From the NCBI RefSeq assembly GCF_021018805.1, contig NC_086247.1, positions 143,329,378-143,393,377 of the forward strand: 64,000 nt of DNA, read 5' to 3'. Origin of the DNA: Prinia subflava. Taxonomy: Eukaryota > Chordata > Aves > Passeriformes > Cisticolidae. Made by a program: the position numbers and the translations under genes. Shown here piece after piece: positions 24,701-35,800 of this stretch (the stretch's first letter is position 1; each line of letters starts with the position of its first letter). The notes beneath the pieces were generated by a model. It was not told where the DNA came from. It saw only the letters and a program-made list of their open reading frames with translations, and searched no databases.

Positions 24701-27700
24701 AGTTCTGCAGAGCCCTTAAGACCCAGAGAGATAGTCAGTGTCATTATTAGTGATGCATTATAGTTCTGAAACGCTCTTGATGATGCAGACTCTCTAGGTT
24801 AACTCTACTGTGCATAATCACCAAAAGGAGAAAAACATGAAAGAGCAGTCAGAATATTGAGGAATAGTGCATAAATAAATATGTTTCACAAACTGCTTTC
24901 CTTTCTCCCATTCAATTACTGAAGCAAATACAAGATCACAGTATCTCCTGTTGCCTGTGAAACTGCAAAAATCAATTAATCAAGTTACCTGAGGAAATAT
25001 TACAGTGCAAAACTGTGGGATTTTTTTGAGAAAACTTACACCATAAATTAAAAACTATTGCCAAAAAACTGTATTTTTTTCTTCCTCCTTTTTTTTTAAC
25101 TCCATCCCCTTTCAGTGTTTTTATTTTCCAACCTTTCATCATGGGGAACCATAATTTATTACCTTTTTTTCCCCCAAATGTAAAGAATATATTTGGGAAA
25201 GTTAAGAACAAAGACATTGTGAGAAATGACAAGACTGAAAATGATCCACAGTTTTGCATTTTCCCTGTGTGTATCCTCTGACTTACCCCTTTCCTTTTAG
25301 TGCTCTTCATTTCTAAAATTGCTTGTGATTGTTCTATTACAGCTGCTTACAGTATTTATCTTGTGTAGTTTGGTGTCATTTGCCTGCTTTGTCTGATTTT
25401 CACAATAGAATTACATGTGCCACCATTAGAGAGGTAATCTTATGTCTGCTACTCAGAGGTCTCATAAAAGACACATTTCAAAGACTTCTTATTTCAAAGA
25501 TACCTGAAAGTATAAAGTAATTTCACATTTCCTGGCAGCTGCTGGGGATCAGACAAATCCATCAGACTCACAGAGTTTCTGAGGCTCTCACTGAGTTTAG
25601 GCTGCCTCTGGTTTACAGGCCATGACTTTTGGCTGCTGCAGCTCCTGCTGAGATCTGGGCAGAACTGAGCTGTTTCCTGGTGTTTCAGGACCAGGTGCTC
25701 TAAATCTGGTTGGCTGTAGGGATACTTGCACAGATTTTATTCACTGTGACAAGTGAAAACACACCATAAATACAGGCATGTCATCACCATGCATGCCCAG
25801 CTTTGTCCACATACCCTTTGTGCTTGATCTCTGGAAGTTTTACACTTGCATCTCTGCATTTTTTTCACTTCATCGAGGCAAACTGTTGGCCAAAACATAG
25901 GATAGACAATTTTATAGATAGAATTTAAGACAAATAAGTAATGTTTATTTTATGATTTTAGGTAACCATTGTTATATTGAGGGTGGTTAAGGGAAGACAT
26001 TAAGGTCACACATTCATGTTCACAAATCTGCAGTTCTCTGACCATGAAAGAAAAAACAGATGGAGTAAGAGAATATGAATTATAAACACAAAAAGCCTCT
26101 TGAGTTTTCCTATTCAGTGATGCATAATCAATACAAGTCCTTTTCAAAGCTGAACTTTGTGTGAAGCAAGAGCTTTCTTTTCATGCTTCTTGACTACAGT
26201 ATCAATATGTACCATAATTGGCTCTGTAAAAACCTATTAGGTTAAGATGAGAGGTGTGAAATAAAGAACCAAACCTGTTTTGTGCTAAAAAAAAAGTATG
26301 TCTGCATCCAAAAGGTTTGTCTTTAAATTAAAAAATACATATAACTAAAGAGATCTCTTCTGAGTGGCATGAAAACATGAGAAAAGGTCATGACAGAAAA
26401 TGGCCAGAGACACTGCCAAGCTGGGTAGAGGAAGTTAAAGCTTACATTCCCTTTCCCTTCAGAGCAGAGTCTCTATAAATAGAGCTGTGAACTCAATGAG
26501 AAAACAAAATTATCCTTGTGCTTTAGTTATCATGATCTTTAAAATGTCTTATTTCCAGAGAGGTTGGTTTAAAGATGTCATATTTTATACAGCTGAATGA
26601 AACTTTTGAATGAAACTATGATGAAACTTTTCTTTTTCTATTATGTATGTCTTTTGCTTTTCTTTCCTTCCTCACCTGTCTTCATTCTGTCCCCTTAGCT
26701 TCAGAAAGTAAAAATTAACTAGTCACTAAAACCTTAATTTGTCAGTTCATGTTCTGCCTCAGCAAAGCACTGCAAAAGACAGCTCTTTGGTGATAATTTG
26801 TTGAGACATAGACCCAGGCTGGAAGCTCAGTGTGTGCTGCAGGGCTTTCAGGAGAGGGAGCCTAAAGACTCAGTTCTGCAAATGGGCCCCCATTTTTGCC
26901 ATAATTATTACTCCTGTCTAAGCAGTGAACCTCTTCCTGTGGAACAACTTGGATGAGTGCAGACTTAGTGCTCTGATGGGAAAAAGTCTTTTGATATTAA
27001 CTACAAGTGTAACGTTTCAGGATATAAAGGAAGTTTTTAATCATGATGGTTGGTTCCACATAATCTCTGCAGGCTCCTGTGCATTTGCTGGCCCGGACTA
27101 ACACTGGGGTGCAGCACAGACACAGAGCTCCAGCAGAGGTTTCTCACAGCTTAGCCAGCAGCTCACCCCTTACATCTTTGCAGCCAACTTATATTATCAG
27201 ATTACAGAGGAAACCAAACATGGCCATGGCCCACAGAAAGTGGGAGGACCGTTCCTTGTCCCCTAAAGACCACAGAGACCTTCTCTGTGCATGGGACTGA
27301 CATAGCCTGGGCAGGTGGCATGATCACATCTAACAATAACAAACCAAAACCTGAGAAAGGCTCCATGCCTTTCCCAGGTTAGGAGGGTTAGGAGTAAAGC
27401 AGGCAGCCACACAGAGCGCTCCTTGGAATGGGATCAGGTACATCACTCCTGGGATGGGCTGCCTTCTAGATTGGTTACACCCATTTTTACTTCCTCCACT
27501 TGTCTCTGTCCCAAGGAATGCACAGAAGGACTGGAGGATGTGTCAGAGATGCGAGGCATTTAAGCAAATTCATCAGAAATTACAGAAATTTTATAGGGTG
27601 ATTATTTAGCTAGCAGCACATCTTGTGTCTCATTCAGGACATCAGTGAGATGACTCTCCATTCTCAGCCATGCCTCTGCTGGGGCACAGAGCACTGCCTT

Positions 27701-28592
27701 GCAGCACGTTGCACAAGCATGGTCCAGAGCTGTGGGAGATTCACTGGTTCAACAGCAGAGCAGAGTGCTCCCTCCATAGCTCCCCACTGTCATTTCATTC
27801 CCTTCCTGGCACGCCTGGCAGTCACTCTCGCCTGTTGCTTTTCTTTGACACGGATCAGTAATTGCTCCCATCATGATGTTCTGGCTTCTCCTGGTCTCAT
27901 TTGGATTTATCTACAACTTTTGCAATATTAGTTGTTGCTGATGCAGAAACTAACAGCATCTGCAATTGAATTTGACAGAAAAGCACTCACTTACTAAACT
28001 GGGATCTGAGTCCAGACCAAATTACTGTTTCAAATGCTATGAAGGTCTGTCAGATCATTTCCTAGTCTGGATTCATGATGTTGAAAACACAAGAGGCTAT
28101 GGTGTGAGCAGAGATGGTCAATGTATTCATCGCAAATAGATTATTCAATGTACTGCTCATTTTTCTGTTTGTGAATCATTTCTGATTTCTAATATTTCAT
28201 AAGCATTCACCCACATGGATTATAGAACAACTGTAATCCAAAGGGAATTCTGCAAACTGTTTACATTTTACTAGTAATTTTTAAGCAGTTCATTTAAGTC
28301 ACATGGCGTCCATTATGCTTCATCTTTGAATGATGTAATCTTTTCTTAAAACAGAGGGCTAATGACAAATAGAAGCAAACCTTTAGGGACAAGTAAACAT
28401 TCAGAAAATGCAAAAAAACTGTGCTAGAAAGCATAAACGAACCCTTATACAGATATTTAAACTCCTAAAATGGGTTTAGCAATGATTTCTGGTTTTTTTT
28501 TTTCTTTTTTGGCTATTCTGAGAGCCCTAGGCACAATGTCAGCTACGATGATGACAATTGTAATGCGAGTTGTTTCTTTTCTTTACTGACAG

Positions 28593-29497
28593 GTACCAGC
28601 AGTGCAGAAGTAAAGGAAAATCGAAACATTGGCAACCTGGAGGATCATCCAATAGCATCTACTGATAGGGCAAGAGGGGGAACAACTAGCAGTAAGAGGA
28701 AAAGACCCTTAGAGGAAGGCAATAATGGCCATTTCTGCAAACTTCAGCTTATCTGGAAGAAAGTTTCATGGTCAGTGACGCCAAAGAATGCTCTGGTTCA
28801 GCTACACGAACTCAAACCGGGATTACAATATAAAATGGTTTCCCAGACAGGTCCAGTGCACGCTCCAGTCTTTGCTGTTGCTGTGGAAGTAAACGGACTT
28901 ACATTTGAAGGCACGGGCCCCACAAAAAAGAAAGCCAAAATGCGCGCCGCGGAGTTAGCTCTGAAGTCATTCGTCCAGTTCCCCAACGCCTGCCAAGCCC
29001 ACTTCGCCATGGGGAACTGCGTCAGCCCGTCCACGGACTTCACCTCCGACCAGGCAGACTTCCCAGACACTCTGTTCAAGGAGTTCGAGCCTCCCGCGCA
29101 CAGCGAGGACTTCTCTGTCTACAGCCCCGTCAACAACGAGCTCCTGTCCGGGGCGTGCCGGCGCGGGCGCCTGCTGTGCCACACGCTGGACCTGGTGGGC
29201 CCCGCCAAGGCCGGCAGGCACCGCGCCGCCAAGGCCGAGGGCGAGAAGAACCCGGTGGTGCTGCTCAACGAGCTGCGCTCCGGCCTGCGCTACGTCTGCC
29301 TCTCGGAGACCGTGGAGAAGCAGCACATCAAGAGCTTCGTGATGGCCGTGCGCGTGGACGGCAGAACATTCGAAGGCTCGGGACGCAGCAAGAAGCTGGC
29401 CAAGGGTCAGGCGGCGCAGGCGGCCTTGCAGGCCCTCTTTAACATCCGTCTGCCCAGCCATATCCCCAGCAGGAGTAAATGTCACCATCTGCCACAG
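28593..29497 (+). CDS. ADARB2: ADARB2 large exon: NLS-like segment and two dsRNA-binding domains
   Basis: ADARB2 is a nuclear, brain-enriched ADAR-family protein that binds double-stranded RNA but lacks editing activity, and is thought to compete with ADAR1/ADAR2. This exon begins after a TC-rich tract and AG at 28591-28592 and ends with CAG before GTGAGA at 29498. It enters in phase 1 and leaves in phase 0. In order it encodes [11 protein letters not shown], a basic KRKRPLEEG stretch (about 28694-28717, likely nuclear localisation), dsRBD1 (about 28781-28981: [29 protein letters not shown] at 28925-28939), a linker of about 90 residues, and dsRBD2 (about 29243-29446: [30 protein letters not shown] at 29390-29404). 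Both domains keep the helix-1 hydrophobics, the loop histidine (28859-28861; 29324-29326) and the KKxAK motif that grips the RNA phosphates. A GTG at 28775 can look like a start but is an internal valine; translation is open from 28593. The next residues expected (EFADSISQ of the deaminase part) are on a later exon not seen here. ADARB1 is the alternative, but linker and N-terminal text favour ADARB2. Confidence 0.97.
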
Positions 29498-29996
29498 GTG
29501 AGAGCTCCTGGGTAGCTGTCAGCGCGCTGGAGGGACTCCTTCGATGAGTGGGATTGGTATTGCTGTGGCTGTTGTTGGTCTACACAATGGTTCCTCTGTG
29601 CCATGCCACCAAAATACTCTTTTCCCATACAACAAGCCACAGGCAAAAGCTTGGAAATAGCATCCTGAAATCATTGGGTACAATTTGAAGCTCATTCCAA
29701 GGGAGGCATAGAGGAGAGGGCGAAATATAAGGGGAAATACCAATATTTCACTTTGCTAGAGATAATGATAATATTGACACAGGCAGAAAACTCAGGTAAT
29801 TCTGCAGTACTGCGTCTTTCTTAACAGAGAGGAACCCATATATGAAGAGATGCTCCATCTCCTCCTTTTAGAGTTAATTTTTTATGAGGACCATGCAATT
29901 CAGAAGAGACATCAGTAATAAGGAGGGTGCCTGTGTCAGAGCAATTCTGCCACTGGAGAAGTTAAGGGATTTTGTTTATTATAGTCTTACTATTGG

Positions 29997-30096
29997 GATT
30001 TTTTTTGTGTTTTTTGGTGTTGTTTGTTTGTTTGTTTGTTTTTGTTTAGTTGATTTGATTTCAGGGCTTCGGTGTTTTTGTTTTTTTTTTTTGTTT
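29997..30096. repeat. T-rich tract with (TTTG)n
   Basis: A run of T's, four to five TTTG units (about 30021-30046) and a further 13-base T run near 30083-30095 lie about 500 bp after the dsRBD-exon donor. In the transcript this is a U-rich stretch of the kind bound by U-binding splicing proteins. The regulatory meaning is inference only. Confidence 0.85.
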
Positions 30097-30489
30097 TCAC
30101 ATAGGCCTCCAACAGCACAAGGTATACTGAAAGCTTTGAAGCTTTCCTGGAATAAATGTAGAGATTGCTTCTGTATTCATCTAGAAAATATAGATCTGAG
30201 GTGCATACTTATAACATGCAAATTTCGAAGGTGGTCATAGACCAAAGGCTGTCTAAGCATTACTCAGACTTGTGTCAATTTTCTAAATTCACAAGAAGTC
30301 AGGATTTGCAGGCACTGGGAGGCATTACATGGGTTCAAGTAATTTATTGATTTGTTTGCGCTATCAGAAAAGGTTTGATTCATCAGCACCAGGAGGTGAT
30401 CCACAGCTACAAAGCTCCCTTTACAAAGGGAGCTGTTAATGTCCAGGATTTAATGCAAAGCACTGGGAGCACTAACAGTCATTCTGCTG

Positions 30490-30602
30490 TTGGCTTGCTG
30501 TGAGACCCTAGGCAAGTCATTTAAATTCAATATGACTGTAATAAAAATGAGCATATTATATGAAAGAACACTTCAAGATCCTTAAGTAGTGTGTAAATGC
30601 AG
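30490..30602 (+). mobile_element. Ancient MIR-like SINE remnant
   Basis: TGCTGTGAGACCCTAGGCAA, GTCATTTAAATTCAATATGA, then after a gap CTTCAAGATCCTTAAGTAGT and GTGTAAATGC, follow the order of the MIR-type core (TGTGACCTTGGGCAAGTCACTTAA) and a 3' tail resembling GATCCTTGGATGAAAGGTGCTATATAAATGC. MIR-type elements predate the bird-mammal split, so such copies are usually very diverged. A second MIR-like patch (ACAGAGTGCTTTGCAGGCAT at about 30884-30903) follows about 280 bp on and could be the same family. Confidence 0.6.
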
Positions 30603-32376
30603 ATTATGAGTAGCAATTCTCATTAACATTAGTAAAGATGGTCATTATATGTTCAAAGAGTTTGATAGGAGATTAATCCTCTAGGTAGCATGACTGCCTG
30701 CAGGACCTGAGAATTATATTTGGTGACCCAGAAGTTTTCTTTCTATGTTTCCAAAAAGGAAATATGACAAATGTGAGAAATTCTAAAATATACCATAATC
30801 CTCCACTTTTCTTTTAATTCCAAGTTGCAAACTGGATGAACCAGTGGGATAATAACATGGTTCAGTAATAACAGTGATCTTCACAGAGTGCTTTGCAGGC
30901 ATTTTGGAAACCTTAGCTAACATGGCAGTTTCACCTTTCCAGTGCTCCTTCAAAGTACACACAGTTTTAAATGAGATACCTCTAATGTTTCCTACCCAAA
31001 TGAATTCTGGTTATAACTAATCCCATTCTGGTGGATGCTTTTCTGCCCTCACTGAACTTTGCTGGGTGTGTCAGCAGGTAAATACCATGTATTTATTGAC
31101 CTCTGGTTTGTCATGTTCTGAAACTGCACCACAAGGATCACTGCCTCAGTTCCTGTGCTTTCTGAAATATTCCCTGGTTTCTTGGCTGCAGGCTCACCTT
31201 CTGTCTGAATATCACATTTTACTTCAGTCTCCAACTGTTCATTAAGCGACATATTCTCCAGTGCATGTTCCCTTTTTTATGGCCTTTTCTCCTTTCTGTA
31301 GACTGCTGCCCTCCTTATCTTCTTCCCTTCACTGTTCTGGAAGTATAAATGTCAGTGAAAAGGTGTCACTGAACTTTCTTCGTCAGTATTTCTTGAGTGG
31401 TTATGTATTGTCCAACTAAAAGATTACTTTTAATGCCAGCATTCAGCACATTAATTGAGAGATAAGCCTTAACACTGATTTCTGCTGACCTCCTTACAAG
31501 CTGCTCTCATCAACAGATATAGCAGCTGTGACACAAAACCTGAGTTTGTGTTACTCGCTGTATCATAATTCAAATTCCACAGAAACCAACAGACATATTT
31601 CAACTGACTTCAGCTTAAGCATTAAATCCAGAAGTATCTTTTCTTGTTCTCACTGTGTTATGCAGTACCTCATCAAGTGACAGCCTTTGCTCACTGCCTC
31701 AGTCAGCCCCTCTGGGTTTGGCCAGCCAAAGCAGTGTAACCATGCTGGGGACAGTGCAGCTCTCAGTGGCTGTGGCCGCAGCCAGCTGCTCCAAGCGTTC
31801 ATTCAGCTCCTTCTTGTCCCCCTGATCTTGTGGGAACCACATTTTCAAAGACATGCTTCAACCAAGTTTGCAAAACTATTCCTATTTAGTAGTCTTGGTT
31901 TATGTCCATAGGTGTTTAAAAGCAGGAGAGCGTCCTGAAACCCAAAGAGCTTAGGAGTAGAATTTGAAATATTAGGAGGGATTGGTTTCTTCACAGAATA
32001 AGGACCAACTACTCTCCTATGGATGCAGCCATCCACTCCTTTCATGTGCTTCATTGTATTTGTTAGACTATCAAACAGCTAACTCATTGGTAGTGGGACA
32101 GGCAAACAAGATCAGCTGTAAGAGTTTCAGTCATATTTTGAGTATGTTGCAGAAGCCAGGAGTGTGTTTATCTCTGTGTTTGTCCTTTAAAAAGAGTATT
32201 CTAACTGTGCATATCTTTGCTCCTGTTTGCCTTGCTGTTATCAGTGGCATTAGGAGGCCACAATCTTTTATGGTTACAGCCTAACTGGAAACAAGAAATA
32301 GCCAAAAGTCATATAACACCTATAGTCCAGTTGTCCTGAAATTTTGGATTTCACAGCATCCTGTGAAAGAAGGTGT

Positions 32377-32390
32377 AAAAAAAAAAAAAA
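32377..32390 (+). repeat. Poly(A) run
   Basis: An uninterrupted A run follows GAAGGTGT. No retroposed gene body could be recognised immediately upstream. Confidence 0.8.
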
Positions 32391-32492
32391 TCAGATGTCC
32401 TTACAAGCTGAGCCTCCAAACCACTGACTGCCTTGCTCATCAGGGCTCCCAGGGCACCTGGTGTCCCTCAGCCTGGGCATCGGGTGTGCCCT

Positions 32493-32510
32493 CAGACAGA
32501 CAGACAGACA
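32493..32510. repeat. Short (CAGA)n repeat
   Basis: Four and a half CAGA units precede CTTTTCTGCT. Confidence 0.9.
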
Positions 32511-32580
32511 CTTTTCTGCTGACTAAGGGAGATTCAGTGTAAAATGTCAAAAGAGGCACACTGAAGGGAAGTACCTAAAG

Positions 32581-32880
32581 GAGGGTATAGCCAGGTGGGG
32601 GTTGGCCTCTTCTCCCATGCAACCAGCAACAGGACAAGAGGACATGGTCTCGAACTGTGCCAGGAGACATCAGGAGAACATCAGGAAGAACTTCTTCCCT
32701 GCCAGGGTGGTTAAGCATTGGAATGGATTGCTGAGGGAGGTGGTGGAGTCACCAACCCTGGAAGTGTTCAAGAAATGATGGGATGTGGCACTTAATAATG
32801 TGGTTTAGTTGGTGATGGTCAATCAAAGGTTGGACTTGATGATCTTGGAAATCTTTTCCAACCTTAATGATTCTGTGAGT
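32581..32880 (+). mobile_element. CR1 LINE 3' end, sense orientation
   Basis: Typical CR1 3' text is read directly on the + strand: GCAACCAGCAACAGGACAAG, AGGAAGAACTTCTTCCCTGC, GGGAGGTGGTGGAGTCACCA, GGTTGGACTTGATGATCTTG, and the terminal AACCTTAATGATTCTGTGA. The copy covers the last about 300 bp. It is the only recognised CR1 here in the same orientation as ADARB2; the others are antisense. Confidence 0.95.
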
Positions 32881-35800
32881 CTGAATCTGCATCCTGAAAG
32901 GTGCCGTCTACACAGGAAGCCTTCTGAACCACTAGGAAATACACAGCATGGAAAACCCTGTCACCTTGATCTCTTCTGATTCAGGTGAAACAAACGTCTG
33001 CAAGAATAGCAAAGCCAGAAGTAGATCAATTCCCTGGCTCATCTGCAATCCAACCTGCTTCTTCAGCTGCCTTTCATCATGAAAACAACTAAAAACACAC
33101 CATGAAATTCTGAGCACTTTACAATACCACTGTTTTCTTAAAAGAATATTGCTGTGACTCTGATTTTCTTTCCTGTGATTGCTGCTCAATGTGCTTGGGC
33201 TAACTGCAAAATTATACACAAAAGATAAGAAAAGGCATATTACAATTTACACCAGAAAATAATTTAATCTCATTATTTAAACCCGAGATAATTGAGATCA
33301 TGCCTTCTTTACTGCCATCAGCAGTGCATCAATCCACTTTTGTGAGTCTCATACAGGTACAACAGTGACTGGGAGATGTGCACTTACCCATGTATAGGAT
33401 GAAGAGAAGGTAGCTGAGATAATCCAAGAACCACCTGAAATGGTCACAAGATTTGCCCATCAATCTGCCAGTTCTTCAATCAGATGTTTGATCTGTGCTA
33501 GGCACTGAAGTGCAAGATAAATACTCTTGATGGTTGGAGACTGGGCACACAATATTGACCAAAGTTGCTAAGATAGGAGCCTGGAGATCTGCTAAACTCA
33601 TGGCAGAGATAAAGTGAATCAGGAGAATTGAAATTACAACTCTTTACTGTACCTTGTAAAAGCCACTAAATATTACTCCTTGTTTCCTGGCATACTTGAT
33701 CTGAACTCATATTCTCCATCAAATAGAATGCAAGTTCTTCAATTATCAGCTTTCATGGAAGTCTGACAATTGTTTCTTCTCACTTTGGAAGCTCATGTTC
33801 TTACATTCCAATACAAAAGGCAGCATCAGAGGGTGCTGACCTAACCAGCCCTAATGAGTCTGCACTGGTAGAAATTCATTCACACACTCCCAGGCTTTCC
33901 AAGTGCAGTGTGTTAAATTCAGGACATCAAGGTGGCCCCCAGCTGCATCTGACCAACTTGCAATTCTTTTTCTAACTTTGTAGTCCTTCTAACGTGTCTT
34001 AGTCTAAATGGCATTCGTACTGCTGTTGAGCAATACCATTAATTAATACTGCCATAACAAATTAGTAAAAGAGGGGTGCCTGGATTTCAAATGAGCCTAA
34101 ATTAGAAAAGAATAGGTGTGAAAATCGCATTCACTCTGCTTTGAAATGGCTTAACGCTGCTGTTGCTTGTTCACATCCAGAGCCTCCAGAGCAGTGGTTG
34201 TCTATTTATTTTAAAAAAACCTCATTGTGTTTTGTGTGTGTATCAGCAAAAAGAAGCAAGGTTTCTCTCTTTGGCAAATACAGCTAACCTTTTGGATCCA
34301 GTTAAATGCCCTATTTGCCGAAAGCTTCATCTGCAGGCTAAAGCAACCTCAATCCCACATTGCAGTGATTCTTTACTTTGAGCAGGGATTCCCACCAGTT
34401 AACTTCAGTGTCACTTTGGTGAGAAGGTGGTATCATCATGGGAAGAACAACCACCATCTCAGGGAAAGCCACACACCCCACACTTCTCACCCAGTCCCCT
34501 CCAGAAACCAATTTCCCTGTGTTGCAAAGCTGGTTAATTTTCATGCAGTGTCAGTTGTTTCTGCTTCCTTAACTTTATTTCTCTCACCATCCTTGTTTGC
34601 CAACTTCCTGCCAACTCTGGCCTCTCTCTGGCCCCTGTCACAGTCAGTCCAGGGCTGAGGTTGGCAGTGATAGATGTGACTCCAGCAGCACAGGGAGCAG
34701 GCACTGAGCTTTGAGAGGCTGGTCCAACAGGTTTCTGTGAAGAGCTTTGTCTGCTCAACCGAGCAGGTGTATAGTTTTATAAACTTCTCTGCTTTCTCCT
34801 GCTACAGAAACAGCTGATAGGTGTGTGTGTAGCTCCTGACAGGACAATGCTAGAAAGTGAAATGGTAGGGAGCAGAGAGATGCCTCTGCAATGCAAATAA
34901 TATTTGATTTTCAGCCATCTATTTCTTACTCTGTAGGTGGGGAAAGTAGCTTTTATAATCAGAGCTACAGGCAATCAAGAAATTTATAGGATAACAGTTT
35001 CTTAAGCAAAACAATGACAAAAGAACCAATTTAGAGGCACAGCATTAGTTTACTGGATACTGTTATTACTATCTTGGCTGCTAATTGGATTGTAGTCACT
35101 TCTAGGCACACAGTTGAGGAACCAGGACCACCTCCTCACCCTTCATACAAGTGCAATATAAAAGATAGTTATTGCCCCAGAGAGATTACAGCTTGAGTCT
35201 CAGATGAAGAAATTATTTTAATGCATATAATCCATGCAAGATCAAATGGAGATGCAGAGTGGCTACCTAGATGGAGTTACAGGAAATAAATTACCAGGGT
35301 AGAAGGGACTCTGGTCACTTGACCTCACAGCATCAGCACATATATGTAGACACATTAAGGGGGTTGCACATGAAAAGCAGTCATCACTGCAAAACAACAC
35401 ATAACTTTGCATCAGCTAGGCTCCCATAATCCTGCAGTTCTCTGCTGCAGAAAGAAGTTGGTGTATCCATCTCCACACTCCCTGCCTCTCTCCTTTGCTC
35501 CTCAGTTTCTGTACTGTGTAACTCCCAGCCACAGATAGCTCCAATCCCCCAAAGATTCCCTGCACTGGTCTTTAAGTCCTGTGTGATATACAGCATGCTC
35601 AGGGCTTTCAGAGCATTAGGTATGCTAAACAAAACTCTCCTAACTGAGATGTTAAATTCTAAATGTACCACTCACCTAATTAATAATACTTAGAAGAACT
35701 GCAATAATCGTGGTAATTAGTTAATGAATGGCCAATCTTAATTTACAGAAGTGAAAAAATAATTGTAATACCTTCAAGGAAAAAATCTATAAGGCTGAAA

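Larger units (their letters stand above)
20818..28592 (+). other. ADARB2: ADARB2 intron between the small exon and the dsRBD exon
   Basis: This 7,775-bp intron starts GTAAGC and ends in a TC-rich tract with AG (TTTCTTTTCTTTACTGACAG at 28573-28592). It is a phase-1 intron. It contains a CR1 3' fragment at 20935-21003 and a short AC repeat at 21686-21700. I recognised nothing further from about 21000 to 28570 beyond T- or A-rich runs (25070-25180, 26287-26298, 28492-28510). No internal exon or RNA gene was recognised. Confidence 0.88.

Noticed and set aside
28775..28777. GTG at 28775 as a translation start for a 246-residue protein
   Set aside because: The frame is open upstream to the acceptor at 28592 and continues the conserved ADARB2 text ([13 protein letters not shown] before TPKNALVQ), so this is an internal valine.
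29155..29442. 95-codon + frame (alanine, arginine and glycine rich) overlapping the dsRBD exon
   Set aside because: It is an out-of-frame reading of the GC-rich half of the exon; the ADARB2 frame explains the sequence.
28967..29488. 173-codon minus-strand open frame opposite the ADARB2 dsRBD exon
   Set aside because: It lies entirely antisense to a well-supported, conserved coding exon; its alanine/leucine/valine/glycine-rich text is what a GC3-rich + strand produces in reverse.
30721..30735. LVTQKF encoded around 30720-30737, resembling the start of the next ADARB2 exon (human ISQLVTQKF)
   Set aside because: Only six residues match; upstream residues (ELY) and downstream residues (SFYVSKKEI then stop) do not fit, and no acceptor AG with the expected EFADS text precedes it.
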